55,082 nt of DNA, taken from contig JADZFO010000036.1 of NCBI GenBank assembly GCA_020849855.1, positions 1 through 55,082 on the forward strand, given 5' to 3'. Position numbers and translations under genes: made by a program. Below are positions 33,536 to 41,651 of this stretch, one piece after another (the stretch's first letter is position 1; every line of letters starts with the position of its first letter). Origin of the DNA: a bacterium (lineage in GTDB: Bacteria > 4484-113 > JAFGCY01). The notes beneath the pieces were generated by a model. The model had not been told where the DNA came from and did not search any database. It worked only from the letters and a program-made list of their open reading frames with translations.

Positions 33536-34546
33536 ATGGAACTCGACCTGAAGGGCCTTGGCGTATCACTGGCAATCGGCAGTTACTTCTTGATCGCGCT
33601 TGGCCTGCTCATTCATATGTACGATGTTATGACGGGACGTGCGAGCTTTCTGTCCAACCTCACCAAGCCGGAGACCCTGCCCGACAAGTCGATTAAGCAC
33701 ACCATGTTCATTACTTCATTCCTCTGTCTGGCCTTAATCCTGGGCATGGCGTTCGAAGGCATGGGGGATGGTGCGGCAAACCGAACCGGTCAGGATCGGC
33801 GTATCACCAGGCAAGCACTGTTCAGACTTGACCTGGACCCGAAGGGTGATAAAACGACTCCTTCACTCAGCCCAACGCCCCTATGTAGTGCACTTGCTGA
33901 CTGCGGCTGCTTCCACAGCTATCTTGATAAGCCTAGTGACAAGAAGTTTGAAGCGGCGCTGAACTCAGGACAAGTCGAGGAGTATGTCCTGAGTCTGGCA
34001 GGAGCAAACAGCTTTTCTAAGCAGCAGAAAGTGTTGCAGCCCTTGCCAGCAATGCAGACTGACCAGCAGCGAGAGGCGGAGGCACTGCGCAAGGAGGTGG
34101 TGTGGTATGTCGAGGACCTGAGCCGCCGGCTGTACTACATAGCCAAGAATGTTGTCTATCTACAGGACAACTACTTTCAAGAGATGCGGGAAATCGAAGC
34201 CAAAGTCAGTGCAGTACTGGCCTTTGCCGGCTGCAGCATGTTCCTGCTGGCGATTGCCTGGCTCCTGTGCATTCTTGCTCTGATCAGGAATGCCCGGGAC
34301 TGCATCAATAAGCGCTCCCCAAGTACACCCTGGTCACACCTGGCTATTTACTGCGCCATTTCTACTGCCTACCTGCTCTTCACAACTACACTGGCGGTTC
34401 AACTCTACGGCTACCAGGAGATGGAGTTCAACAAGCGCGCCTTTGGCTACTTTTCTACCCTCCACCGCACAGGTGTTGTGACGCCAGCAAGACTTGATCA
34501 GGATGCTAAAGTAGAAGGGTGTCCAGCAATCGACGCTTCCATCTAA
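33536..34546 (+). CDS. Integral membrane protein of low G+C content, unknown function
   Basis: 336 residues from ATG 33536. Hydrophobic helices near residues 10-30, 53-72, about 220-245 and 260-280 flank a soluble loop of about 140 residues with a cysteine cluster (PLCSALADCGCFHSYL) and a helical stretch (DQQREAEALRKEVVWYVEDL). The cysteine cluster could bind a metal or form disulfides. Codon use and base composition are less GC-rich than in neighbours, as in the gene at 15539, hinting at recent gain. Its end overlaps the next gene by 28 bases. No family recognised. Confidence 0.55.
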   Translation: MELDLKGLGVSLAIGSYFLIALGLLIHMYDVMTGRASFLSNLTKPETLPDKSIKHTMFITSFLCLALILGMAFEGMGDGAANRTGQDRRITRQALFRLDLDPKGDKTTPSLSPTPLCSALADCGCFHSYLDKPSDKKFEAALNSGQVEEYVLSLAGANSFSKQQKVLQPLPAMQTDQQREAEALRKEVVWYVEDLSRRLYYIAKNVVYLQDNYFQEMREIEAKVSAVLAFAGCSMFLLAIAWLLCILALIRNARDCINKRSPSTPWSHLAIYCAISTAYLLFTTTLAVQLYGYQEMEFNKRAFGYFSTLHRTGVVTPARLDQDAKVEGCPAIDASI

Positions 34547-35553
34547 CTTTCGGGGCATTGGTACTTTGTGCTGCCTTGAAGGTGCTTTTCACGGGCATGG
34601 CTCAGGCTGCCGAATTCCCAGGCGCCAGCGGTATGGCAAAGATAGACAGCAGCCACTACCTCTGCGTGCAGGACGTCAAGGCGCACAGCGATAAGCCGCG
34701 CCTGGCGATACTCAGCGTGGACAGCTATTACCAGCTCAGCGATAAAGCAGTGGCTGCGGTATGCGAGCAGGGGGCGCGACAGATCGGCATCGGGGATGCG
34801 GAGCTTGGCGTCAGCCTGAACTATGAGCCGCTGGCCTGCGACTGGCCGGAGAGTTTCGGCGGGCGCAGCAGCGACCTGGAAGCGGTGCACGCAATTAACG
34901 GCCGTCCGGGCGAGTTCCTGGCCTGTGAGAGCGGTTACTGGGAGGGCAAGTACGGCCGCCTGTTCCATCTGCGGGTGAGCAGAGACGGCGCAGGCTGGCG
35001 GGCGGAGGTGCTGCGCAAGTACCAGCTCCCCGACTGGTTCGCGGGCGAGGTTGAGGGGCTGGCCTGCCAGCTGCAGCGCGACGGCAGCATTCTGGTGGTC
35101 TTTGGTGTTCGCGGCGGGACTCCGGCATACGCCCCCGGGCGCCTGCACTGGGCCTATATCAGCGGCAGCGACCCGCCGGATCTGAGCTGGCCCACGGACG
35201 GCAGCACGGGCGTTGAGCTGAGCTGGACCAACTTCAGCAACAACCCTGGTGAACGCGCGATCAGCGACCTTTTCATCGACGCCGCGGGCGGCCTGTGGGT
35301 AGCGGGCGCTGAGGACAACGGCAATGCCGGCGCTTTCCGCAGCTATGTCTGGCTGTTTGGCATGGTCAGCCGTGAGCCCAGCTATACCATCAGCAGCTAC
35401 CGCAACCAGCAGTACTACTGGCGCATCGACGGCCTGAAGATAGAGGCAATCGCGGCGCCCTGCACGCCCGGCAGCCCGCTGTGCTTCGCCACCGACGACG
35501 AGTCATATGGCGGCATCTGGCGTCCGCTGCCCGAAGCAGTGACACAGTACTGA
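34519..35553 (+). CDS. Secreted beta-rich protein, unknown function
   Basis: 344 residues from GTG 34519, inside the end of the previous gene. The signal peptide runs to about AQAAEF (residues 1-31). The mature protein has strands and turns typical of a propeller or phytase-like/SdiA-regulated fold, with SSDLEAVHAINGRPGEFLACESG, GEVEGLACQLQRDGSILVVFG and AISDLFIDAAGGLWVAGAED as the repeated blades. The acidic residues in these blades could bind calcium. The GC content is back to the local norm. Function unknown; the fold call is tentative. Confidence 0.55.
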   Translation: MSSNRRFHLTFGALVLCAALKVLFTGMAQAAEFPGASGMAKIDSSHYLCVQDVKAHSDKPRLAILSVDSYYQLSDKAVAAVCEQGARQIGIGDAELGVSLNYEPLACDWPESFGGRSSDLEAVHAINGRPGEFLACESGYWEGKYGRLFHLRVSRDGAGWRAEVLRKYQLPDWFAGEVEGLACQLQRDGSILVVFGVRGGTPAYAPGRLHWAYISGSDPPDLSWPTDGSTGVELSWTNFSNNPGERAISDLFIDAAGGLWVAGAEDNGNAGAFRSYVWLFGMVSREPSYTISSYRNQQYYWRIDGLKIEAIAAPCTPGSPLCFATDDESYGGIWRPLPEAVTQY

Positions 35554-35564
35554 GACGGCGGCAG

Positions 35565-36068
35565 CTAGAAGCGCAGCAGATCAGTGTCGGGAGCTGGATG
35601 CCCCAGCAGGCGCAGCATTGCCACGGCCTGACCCTTGTGGTGATAAGCGTGGGTCAGGCTGTGATGCAGAACCAGGGCCCGTGTCACGTGCATGTCACTG
35701 GTTCGGCTGCCGGGCCACTGCAGTGTGATTGGTGCCAGCATATCCCGGCTGGGCAGGGCAGAAACATAGCTCCGGAAGGTGGCACGTGTACTGCTGCGCT
35801 GTTCGTTGATCGCTTCAAGGCTGCGCCAGTGCCCGTAGTTCCAGCTTTCGAACAAGCGGCCGCTTTCTGTCGGGTGATCCAGCTTCCAGAGCCAGAACTT
35901 CTCTGTTTCAATTATGTGCAGCAGCTGATTGCGCACGGTCTTGTAGCCGAAGCCTTCGACCCTGGTTGTCAGTGTCCGGAAGGGCAACGGCGCGCAATGC
36001 GCAAAGAGCACATCAAGGCTCTCATGTGTCCAGCGGTGAAGCTGAAGCAGTCCTTTTGTACTGAACAT
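35565..36068 (-). CDS. DinB/YfiT-family four-helix-bundle protein, copy 1
   Basis: 167 residues of the DinB superfamily, whose members are metal-binding four-helix bundles, some of them thiol transferases. Candidate metal ligands are in the usual places: His51 region NQLLHIIETEKFWLW and HHSLTHAYHHKGQAVAMLR near the C-terminus. It ends in LLGHPAPDTDL, a tail shared with the neighbour. TACAAT lies six bases before ATG 36068. Tandem paralogue of the gene at 36112-36615. Confidence 0.83.
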   Translation of the reverse strand: MFSTKGLLQLHRWTHESLDVLFAHCAPLPFRTLTTRVEGFGYKTVRNQLLHIIETEKFWLWKLDHPTESGRLFESWNYGHWRSLEAINEQRSSTRATFRSYVSALPSRDMLAPITLQWPGSRTSDMHVTRALVLHHSLTHAYHHKGQAVAMLRLLGHPAPDTDLLRF

Positions 36069-36074
36069 GCCCAG

Positions 36075-36080
36075 ATTGTA
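36075..36080 (-). promoter_or_regulatory. -10 box of DinB copy 1
   Basis: TACAAT on the minus strand, six bases before ATG 36068. Confidence 0.5.
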
Positions 36081-36111
36081 AGGGCCTGGACCGCGCGCCG
36101 CAGTGTCAGGG

Positions 36112-36615
36112 TCAGCTGTACATCAGATCAGTCTCGGGTGCCGGATGACCCAGAAGGCGGCACATCGCCACAATCTGGCCCTTGTGATGGAAGATGTGGG
36201 TAATCGGCCGCAGCAGGGTAAAGGCGGCGGTCTGGCGCTCGCTGAAGTTGTGGTCGGGCCAGGTCATGTCGTATTCCTGGTTCAGCTCTTCGTCGGATTT
36301 GCTGTTGATGTAGTCGACGGTCTGCTGGCGCTGCCTGGCGCGCTCGGCCTGAATCTCGGCCAGTGAGCTAAAGCGGGTCAAATCCCATTCCGGCGGTTCT
36401 TCATTCTGTGGGCAGCTTGGATTGCGCAGGCGGAAGTTCCAGAAGCTCTCTGCCTCACAAAGGTGCGCGAACTGTTGCAGCAGTGTCCTGAAGCCGAAGC
36501 CCTCCAGCTCCTGGTTCAGCTCCTCAGAGCTGAAGCTGCCGCAGTGGGCATAGAGTTTATCGAGGCAGTCGTGGGCCCAGCCATGCAGGCGCAGCAGTCC
36601 TTCTTTAGTGAACAT
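36112..36615 (-). CDS. DinB/YfiT-family four-helix-bundle protein, copy 2
   Basis: 167 residues, same length and organisation as copy 1. MFTKEGLLRLHGWAHDCLD, QQFAHLCEAESFWNFRL and LRPITHIFHHKGQIVAMCR match it position by position. The promoter was copied with the gene: TACAAT again lies six bases before ATG 36615. The shared helix-4 HHKGQ and the end LGHPAPETDL show a tandem duplication that has since diverged. Biochemical role unknown. Confidence 0.83.
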   Translation of the reverse strand: MFTKEGLLRLHGWAHDCLDKLYAHCGSFSSEELNQELEGFGFRTLLQQFAHLCEAESFWNFRLRNPSCPQNEEPPEWDLTRFSSLAEIQAERARQRQQTVDYINSKSDEELNQEYDMTWPDHNFSERQTAAFTLLRPITHIFHHKGQIVAMCRLLGHPAPETDLMYS

Positions 36616-36621
36616 GCCTGG

Positions 36622-36627
36622 ATTGTA
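36622..36627 (-). promoter_or_regulatory. -10 box of DinB copy 2
   Basis: TACAAT on the minus strand, six bases before ATG 36615; same spacing as at copy 1. Confidence 0.5.
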
Positions 36628-36755
36628 GGGCCCGTAAGGAATCGGGAAGGATTCGTCGGGGTGACTTGCGCGCGCCTTGAGTCCAGTGAATGCCTGGCTG
36701 CATGTGCAGCGTGTGCGGCCAATGCCGGGCGCAGTAATAGCGCCCCTGCGAAAGG

Positions 36756-37631
36756 CTAAGGTCCCGCCTTGGCCTTGGGCTTATGCCTGGGCTTGGCCTC
36801 GTCCGCATCGCTGTCTTCAGCCGCCGGCTCTGTTTCTGGTTCCTCTGCTGGCTTCTCCGCCGCCGCGTCTGCATCCGCAGCCTTGCCGTCGCTGGCCGGC
36901 TTGTAGTCCAGCAGCAGACCGTTGGAGTCGTAGATGTAATAGAACTTGGCCAGCAGTTTCTCCAGCACGCGGATGAAGTCAGGGTCGCTGCTCTGGCTGG
37001 CCTGCGCCACCTTGATGATGTTCTCCAGTTCCTTGAGCGTCTCATCCGCGCTGCCGGGCAGCTCCTCCTGGCTCAGTACACTGAGCACACGCGGGTCTAC
37101 CTGGTAGTCCGGCCCGCTGCGGCCCGGGTCCACAAAGGGGCCGACGCGGTCGAACTTCGCCATCACGATGGTGTGCTGGCAGTCCTTCAGCTCCCAGTGC
37201 AGCACGCCCTTGCCCTCGTATGTTGGGGTGGGGCTGGCCTCGATTAGTACCAGGTTGGGCGGGTAGGTGAGTGCCAGGTCCACATCCAGCGGCCCGTCCT
37301 TGTAGTAGAAGTCCGGGGTGACGAAGAAGTAGGCGCCGTCTTCATAGCGCAGATAGCTGCGGGTCTTGAAGCTGAGGGTAAAGGAGCCGTCCTTGATGCG
37401 CACGGGGACAGTGCCAATCTCGCGCGCGGCGCTGAAGTATTCGAAGGTGCCTTCCTGCTGCGCCAGGCCGGTCCAGCGGTCCACGACCTCCACCGCCCCG
37501 CGCTCGTTGATCAGCATGGTGAGCTGGCTGCGGGTCTGGGCGGCCAGCGCGCCGCCGGCCGGCAGCAGCAGGGCCGCGGCCGCCAGCAGGGCCAGCGCGG
37601 GCCGGCAGAGCTTGTTTGGTCGGGAAAGCAT
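36756..37631 (-). CDS. Secreted protein of unknown function with acidic-basic tail
   Basis: 291 residues. Signal peptide 1-31 (ALALLAAAALLLPAGGALAA). The mature part is beta-rich, with RSYLRYEDGAYFFVTPDFYY and LALTYPPNLVLIEASPTPTY, which could be a jelly-roll-like or lipid-binding fold. A helical part (ADETLKELENIIKVAQ) follows, then a Glu/Ala/Lys/Pro tail. TAGCAT lies six bases before ATG 37631. No family recognised. Confidence 0.6.
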   Translation of the reverse strand: MLSRPNKLCRPALALLAAAALLLPAGGALAAQTRSQLTMLINERGAVEVVDRWTGLAQQEGTFEYFSAAREIGTVPVRIKDGSFTLSFKTRSYLRYEDGAYFFVTPDFYYKDGPLDVDLALTYPPNLVLIEASPTPTYEGKGVLHWELKDCQHTIVMAKFDRVGPFVDPGRSGPDYQVDPRVLSVLSQEELPGSADETLKELENIIKVAQASQSSDPDFIRVLEKLLAKFYYIYDSNGLLLDYKPASDGKAADADAAAEKPAEEPETEPAAEDSDADEAKPRHKPKAKAGP

Positions 37632-37637
37632 GTCTCT

Positions 37638-37643
37638 ATGCTA
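37638..37643 (-). promoter_or_regulatory. -10 box of the 36.8-kb secreted protein gene
   Basis: TAGCAT on the minus strand, six bases before ATG 37631. Confidence 0.4.
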
Positions 37644-37758
37644 GACGCTGGCGCGGAAGCGTCTGTGCGGCAGGGCAGGCGGCCAGAACATCGCCGCCGG
37701 GCATACGTCCTGCAGGTGCTAGGGTAAGACGCCGCGCAGGCGGCATTGTGAGGGGAAC

Positions 37759-40146
37759 TTGAGCCTGTTCACGCGAGCGGCCGGGACTGCCGGCCGCCTG
37801 CTTCTTCTGGCGCTGGTGCTGCTGAGCTGTATCTCGGCGGCTTCCGCGCGCGGCATCCTGAACGACTACGGCCTGCCATCCCTGCGCAGCCTGACCAGCT
37901 ATCAGGCTGTCCGGGTGGGAAACAAGCCCGTGAAGCTTGACCCGGCCAGCGGGCTGCTGCTGCCATCGGGCGCCTGGCTCTTTGGCGTGCAGGCGGTTTA
38001 TGGCGACAGGCCGGTGCCTTATCTGGCGCCCTACACGATTCATGTGGAGATCCCGGGCAAGCGCAAGTACGCGCTGGCCATGCCGGAGTTCAAGAGCGAC
38101 AGCTGGAAGCTCTGGCGCGAGAAGTGCCCCAGCGACACGGATATCCCGGTGGGGCTGGAGCCGAATGCGGCGGACCGCAACGGTGTCTTCTGGTTCGCTA
38201 TCCTGCAGCCCGAGGCCCTGCAAAGCGAGAGCTCACCCGGCGCCGCCTGGGGCATCTGGCTGAGCTATCCGGCAGCCCCGCCTTCCGGCCAGCCGGTCAA
38301 CTATGAAGTGAAGCTGGCGGCGGCGGATGGCACAGCGCTGGCAACAAACATCTATCTGCCTTTCCTTGAGACCAACCCGATCCTGCCGGACCCGCCTTAT
38401 CCGGTGACCCTGATGCGCACGCCTTATGCCAAGGACTGGATCGACCCGGCCTATATCGCCTGGACCACGCGCTTCAACACCGTGGTGGTTACGCAGTATT
38501 TCCGCGGGCGGCCGGACCTGAGCGGCGAGTGGCCGGCCAGCGGCGGCCAGCCGGGGCTGTTCTCTGACCACGCCGGGCCGGAGCACAGCGACGCTGTGGA
38601 TACAGTGCGCTGGCTGGCGGCGCGGCACTGGTGCAACGGACGGATCCTGCCCACCGGGCCCTCGGGACTGGGACTGTGGATCTACCAGGCGGCACCGGAG
38701 CTGGGCGACCAGCTTGCCGGCATCTATCCTTTGGTTGCCGCTGGCGACGTGGGTGCCTGGGCGGCGCAGGAGAACGGCTGCTACAAGCAGGCTAATGTGG
38801 AAACCTGGCTGAGCAGTTACAAGTTCCCGCCGGAGTACCTGCGCAAGGCCCGCGAGAGGGCGACGGATGAGCGCTACTGGGACAAGCTGGACTTCAACGC
38901 CCAGGCCGAGAAGGTCAACTGCCCCGGCCTGCATGAGACCAGCTGGTGGGATGTCAGCATTGAAGAAGGCATCAAGAGCTGGAAGGCGATCAATACCCGC
39001 GGCGCGCGGCGCGCCAGGGGAAAGCAGTGGCTGATCGTCGGGCCCTGGCCGCATGACGCCCCGCGCACGGACATCTGCGGCGAGCTACGCTTTCCGACTG
39101 ATGACGGCGCGGAGGCCAGCACGGCGATCAGCGCCAACATGGTGCTGGACGGGATATTGCAGAGCGGCAAGCAGGCTCTGGATGAGGCGCTGAACGGCAA
39201 GCCCGCCGGCCAGCGCGGGCTGGGGCATGACCCCTCCATCCTGCCGCTGCGCTGGGACAGCCTGTTCTGGGTGGCCTGGATCCTGGGCCGCAACCCGTTT
39301 TACAACTCACCTGACCACAACGTGCTGGCCTATTTCGTGGGCGAGGAAGGCAACAGCACTGAGCCCAACAACACCTGGTTTGAGTTGCTGGACTGGCCTC
39401 CGCCCTACCGCGAAAAGCAGCTCTACCTCAGCCCGGGTCCGGCCAGCCTCGCCGGCGGGGTGGTCAGCGCCTCGCTGGCGGACTCTGCGCCTGCCCGGGC
39501 GCAGCAACTGGGCTATGGCGTCGACCCCCTGCAACCGCTGGCAACGCGCGGCGGGCCGAACATCCCGCTAGGTGAGCTCCTCAACGGACCTTACGACCAG
39601 CGTCAGGTGCTGGACAGCGCCGCGGGCGGCAGCGCCAGGCTTGACGGCGCGCAGGTGCAGCTCTGGCAGACCGAGCCTCTGGCCAGGAGGCAGACCATTG
39701 CCGGGCCGCTGAAGCTGAGGCTCTACCTGTCCACCGACAGCGCGGACACGGACCTGGTGGTCAAGCTGGTGGATATCTATCCTGAGGGCTTCAGGCTGCC
39801 CGCGGGCTGGAAGAGTCCGGGTGGCGCGGACCTGGGTGGGCGGCAGCTGCTGGTGGCGGACACGGCGCTCAGGCTGAGCTGGTGGTGCAAAAAGCAGGGC
39901 CTGGGCAAGGTGCAGCCGGGCAAGGTTTACGCCATTGACCTGAACATCGGCGAGCGCGCCTGGGTGTTTGAGAAGGGGCACCGCATCGGCCTGCATATCC
40001 AGGGCAGCAACGCGCCGCGCTTCGCGGTGAACCCCGGCACAGGCGCGCGCTTTATGGACGACGGCAAGGGTGTGGTCCAGCGCAACACGGTCTGGACCGG
40101 CGGCGAGCAGGCTTCGCGCCTGAGCCTGCCCCTCTACGAACCTTAG
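37759..40146 (+). CDS. Secreted CocE/NonD-type (S15) hydrolase
   Basis: 795 residues with a signal peptide (about 1-31). An alpha/beta-hydrolase of the X-Pro dipeptidyl-peptidase / cocaine esterase family. LFSDHAGPEHSDAVDTVRWL leads to the nucleophile elbow PTGPSGLGLW (Ser near residue 301). The acid lies in SWWDVSIEEG (near 396) and the His in GPWPHDAP (near 431). The C-terminal jelly roll characteristic of the family contains GPLKLRLYLSTDSADTDLVV and GHRIGLHIQGSNAPRFAVNP. Substrate is unknown (acyl esters or Xaa-Pro peptides). It begins with TTG 37759 behind GAGGGG. About 200 N-terminal residues precede the hydrolase core. Confidence 0.82.
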   Translation: MSLFTRAAGTAGRLLLLALVLLSCISAASARGILNDYGLPSLRSLTSYQAVRVGNKPVKLDPASGLLLPSGAWLFGVQAVYGDRPVPYLAPYTIHVEIPGKRKYALAMPEFKSDSWKLWREKCPSDTDIPVGLEPNAADRNGVFWFAILQPEALQSESSPGAAWGIWLSYPAAPPSGQPVNYEVKLAAADGTALATNIYLPFLETNPILPDPPYPVTLMRTPYAKDWIDPAYIAWTTRFNTVVVTQYFRGRPDLSGEWPASGGQPGLFSDHAGPEHSDAVDTVRWLAARHWCNGRILPTGPSGLGLWIYQAAPELGDQLAGIYPLVAAGDVGAWAAQENGCYKQANVETWLSSYKFPPEYLRKARERATDERYWDKLDFNAQAEKVNCPGLHETSWWDVSIEEGIKSWKAINTRGARRARGKQWLIVGPWPHDAPRTDICGELRFPTDDGAEASTAISANMVLDGILQSGKQALDEALNGKPAGQRGLGHDPSILPLRWDSLFWVAWILGRNPFYNSPDHNVLAYFVGEEGNSTEPNNTWFELLDWPPPYREKQLYLSPGPASLAGGVVSASLADSAPARAQQLGYGVDPLQPLATRGGPNIPLGELLNGPYDQRQVLDSAAGGSARLDGAQVQLWQTEPLARRQTIAGPLKLRLYLSTDSADTDLVVKLVDIYPEGFRLPAGWKSPGGADLGGRQLLVADTALRLSWWCKKQGLGKVQPGKVYAIDLNIGERAWVFEKGHRIGLHIQGSNAPRFAVNPGTGARFMDDGKGVVQRNTVWTGGEQASRLSLPLYEP

Positions 40147-40186
40147 CGCGCCGCCGCGAAGTGAATGACGCACGCTTTGCCTCGGG

Positions 40187-40192
40187 TATCAT
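40187..40192 (+). promoter_or_regulatory. -10 box of pyrD
   Basis: TATCAT, six bases before GTG 40199; no Shine-Dalgarno. Confidence 0.45.
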
Positions 40193-40198
40193 CAGGCT

Positions 40199-41161
40199 GT
40201 GGCCCCCAACCTTGAAGTCAAGCTCCCGCGCGGCACCTTTCTGCGCGACCCCCTGGTTCTGTCCAGCGGCTGCTGGGCCTTTCCGGACAAGGCCGGCCGG
40301 CTGACTGACCTGAAAACGATCGGCGGCGCCGTGACCAAGGGCCTGACGCCGCAGGCACGGCCGGGCAACCCCGGCAAGCGCCTTCTGCAGCTTCCTACCG
40401 GCTGGATGAACAGCAACGGCCTGCAGAACCCGGGGCTGGAGGCCTTTACAGAGGAAGTGCTGCCGCAGCTCTTTGAAGCCGGCTTCGGTTTCTTCGTTAA
40501 TGTGGTTGGCGAGACGGTCGAAGAGTATGCCGAGCTGGTGCGCCGGGTGGACAGCGCTGCAGCCAGGCTCGCCCCCGCGGACACAGCAGGGCAGGGGCAT
40601 GGCCTGCTGGGCTTTGAGATCAACATGTCCTGCCCCAACGTGAAGCATGGCGCGAAGTTCGCCACTGACCCCGGCCTGCTGGGTGAGACTATCGCCGCCT
40701 GCCGCGCGCAGACCCAGCGCCTGATGAGCGCGAAGCTCAGCCCGAACGTGACCGAGATGCGGGTTTATGCCGAGGCCGCGGCGCGCGCGGGGGCGGACGC
40801 AGTGACGATCAGCAACACCTGGAACAGCGTCTTCATTGATACAAAGACCCGCCAGAGCTACTTCCACCGGCCCAGCGCCGGGATGAGCGGGGCGGCTGTG
40901 CGGCCGATCGTGCTCTACCACGTCTGGAAGACGCATCAGGCGCTGCCGGAGCTGCCGATCTTCGCCAGCGGCGGGGTGGTTGACAGCGACAGCGCGATCC
41001 AGTACCTGCTGGCCGGGGCGAGCGTGGTGCAGATCGGCAGCGGCCTGTTCAGCGATCCGCAGCTGCCGGCCAAGGTGCAGGCCGGGCTGATCGAGTACCT
41101 TGAGGAACAGGGTGAAAGCAGCGTGGCGGACATCGTGGGGACGTACAAGACAGAAACCTAG
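40199..41161 (+). CDS. pyrD: Dihydroorotate dehydrogenase, type 1B-like
   Basis: 320 residues, FMN-dependent TIM barrel that oxidises dihydroorotate to orotate in pyrimidine synthesis. The substrate loop NSNGLQNPG (71-79) and EINMSCPNVKHG with catalytic Cys145 place it in class 1 (Cys rather than Ser as base). GADAVTISNT and IFASGGVVDSDSAIQYLLAGA form the FMN phosphate site. No pyrK electron-transfer partner is next to it. Class 1A, or a related dihydropyrimidine dehydrogenase-like enzyme, is an alternative. The start is GTG, leaderless type. Its TAG stop shares a CTAG palindrome with the stop of the convergent SRPBCC gene. Confidence 0.88.
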   Translation: MAPNLEVKLPRGTFLRDPLVLSSGCWAFPDKAGRLTDLKTIGGAVTKGLTPQARPGNPGKRLLQLPTGWMNSNGLQNPGLEAFTEEVLPQLFEAGFGFFVNVVGETVEEYAELVRRVDSAAARLAPADTAGQGHGLLGFEINMSCPNVKHGAKFATDPGLLGETIAACRAQTQRLMSAKLSPNVTEMRVYAEAAARAGADAVTISNTWNSVFIDTKTRQSYFHRPSAGMSGAAVRPIVLYHVWKTHQALPELPIFASGGVVDSDSAIQYLLAGASVVQIGSGLFSDPQLPAKVQAGLIEYLEEQGESSVADIVGTYKTET

Positions 41162-41625
41162 CTGGCGCTCAGCTTCTCCAGTGCCTCCAGCAGATCTTCG
41201 CAGTTGCGCTGCATGAGCTGGTCGACGATCTTGTTGACCATCGGCCCCAGCAGGGGCACGCCCAGCTCAAACTCCACCACCAGCTCGACGTCCGTGGCTT
41301 CCTGCACATCGCCGTCGCCGCCGGCTTCGATGAAGGTCCAGGTGCCGTCGAACTTCTTCATGTCGCCGTCGATCAGCTTGAAGGTGCAGGTGTGCGAGGC
41401 ACTGTCCCAGACATCGCGCTCGGTCCAGCTGATTCTGCGGGTCAGCGGCCCAAGGCTGACGGTTCCGTCCCACTTGGTCACCACCGTGCCCGCGCCGTCG
41501 TTCTCCAGCACGGTGACTTTCTCCACATCCGGCAGCACATCGGCAAAGCGCTCAGCCTGCTGGGCGGCGGCGAAAACTGCGGCCAGCGGCCGGTTGATGC
41601 GTCGGTTGACTCGAATCTCGGTCAT
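41158..41625 (-). CDS. SRPBCC / polyketide cyclase-like protein
   Basis: 155 residues of the START-like SRPBCC superfamily (helix-grip, hydrophobic ligand pocket). Typical opening TEIRVNRRINRPLAAVFAAA, middle WTERDVWDSASHTCTFKLID and closing amphipathic helix MVNKIVDQLMQRNCEDLLEA. Members act as lipid or ubiquinone chaperones (Coq10-like) or cyclases. It lies downstream of the class-III aminotransferase, separated by 26 bp, so the two are likely cotranscribed. A CTCC on the plus strand just upstream of ATG 41625 reads GGAG in the message. Confidence 0.8.
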   Translation of the reverse strand: MTEIRVNRRINRPLAAVFAAAQQAERFADVLPDVEKVTVLENDGAGTVVTKWDGTVSLGPLTRRISWTERDVWDSASHTCTFKLIDGDMKKFDGTWTFIEAGGDGDVQEATDVELVVEFELGVPLLGPMVNKIVDQLMQRNCEDLLEALEKLSAS

Positions 41626-41651
41626 TGTCTCTCCGCGGCTCTTGGCCGTAG

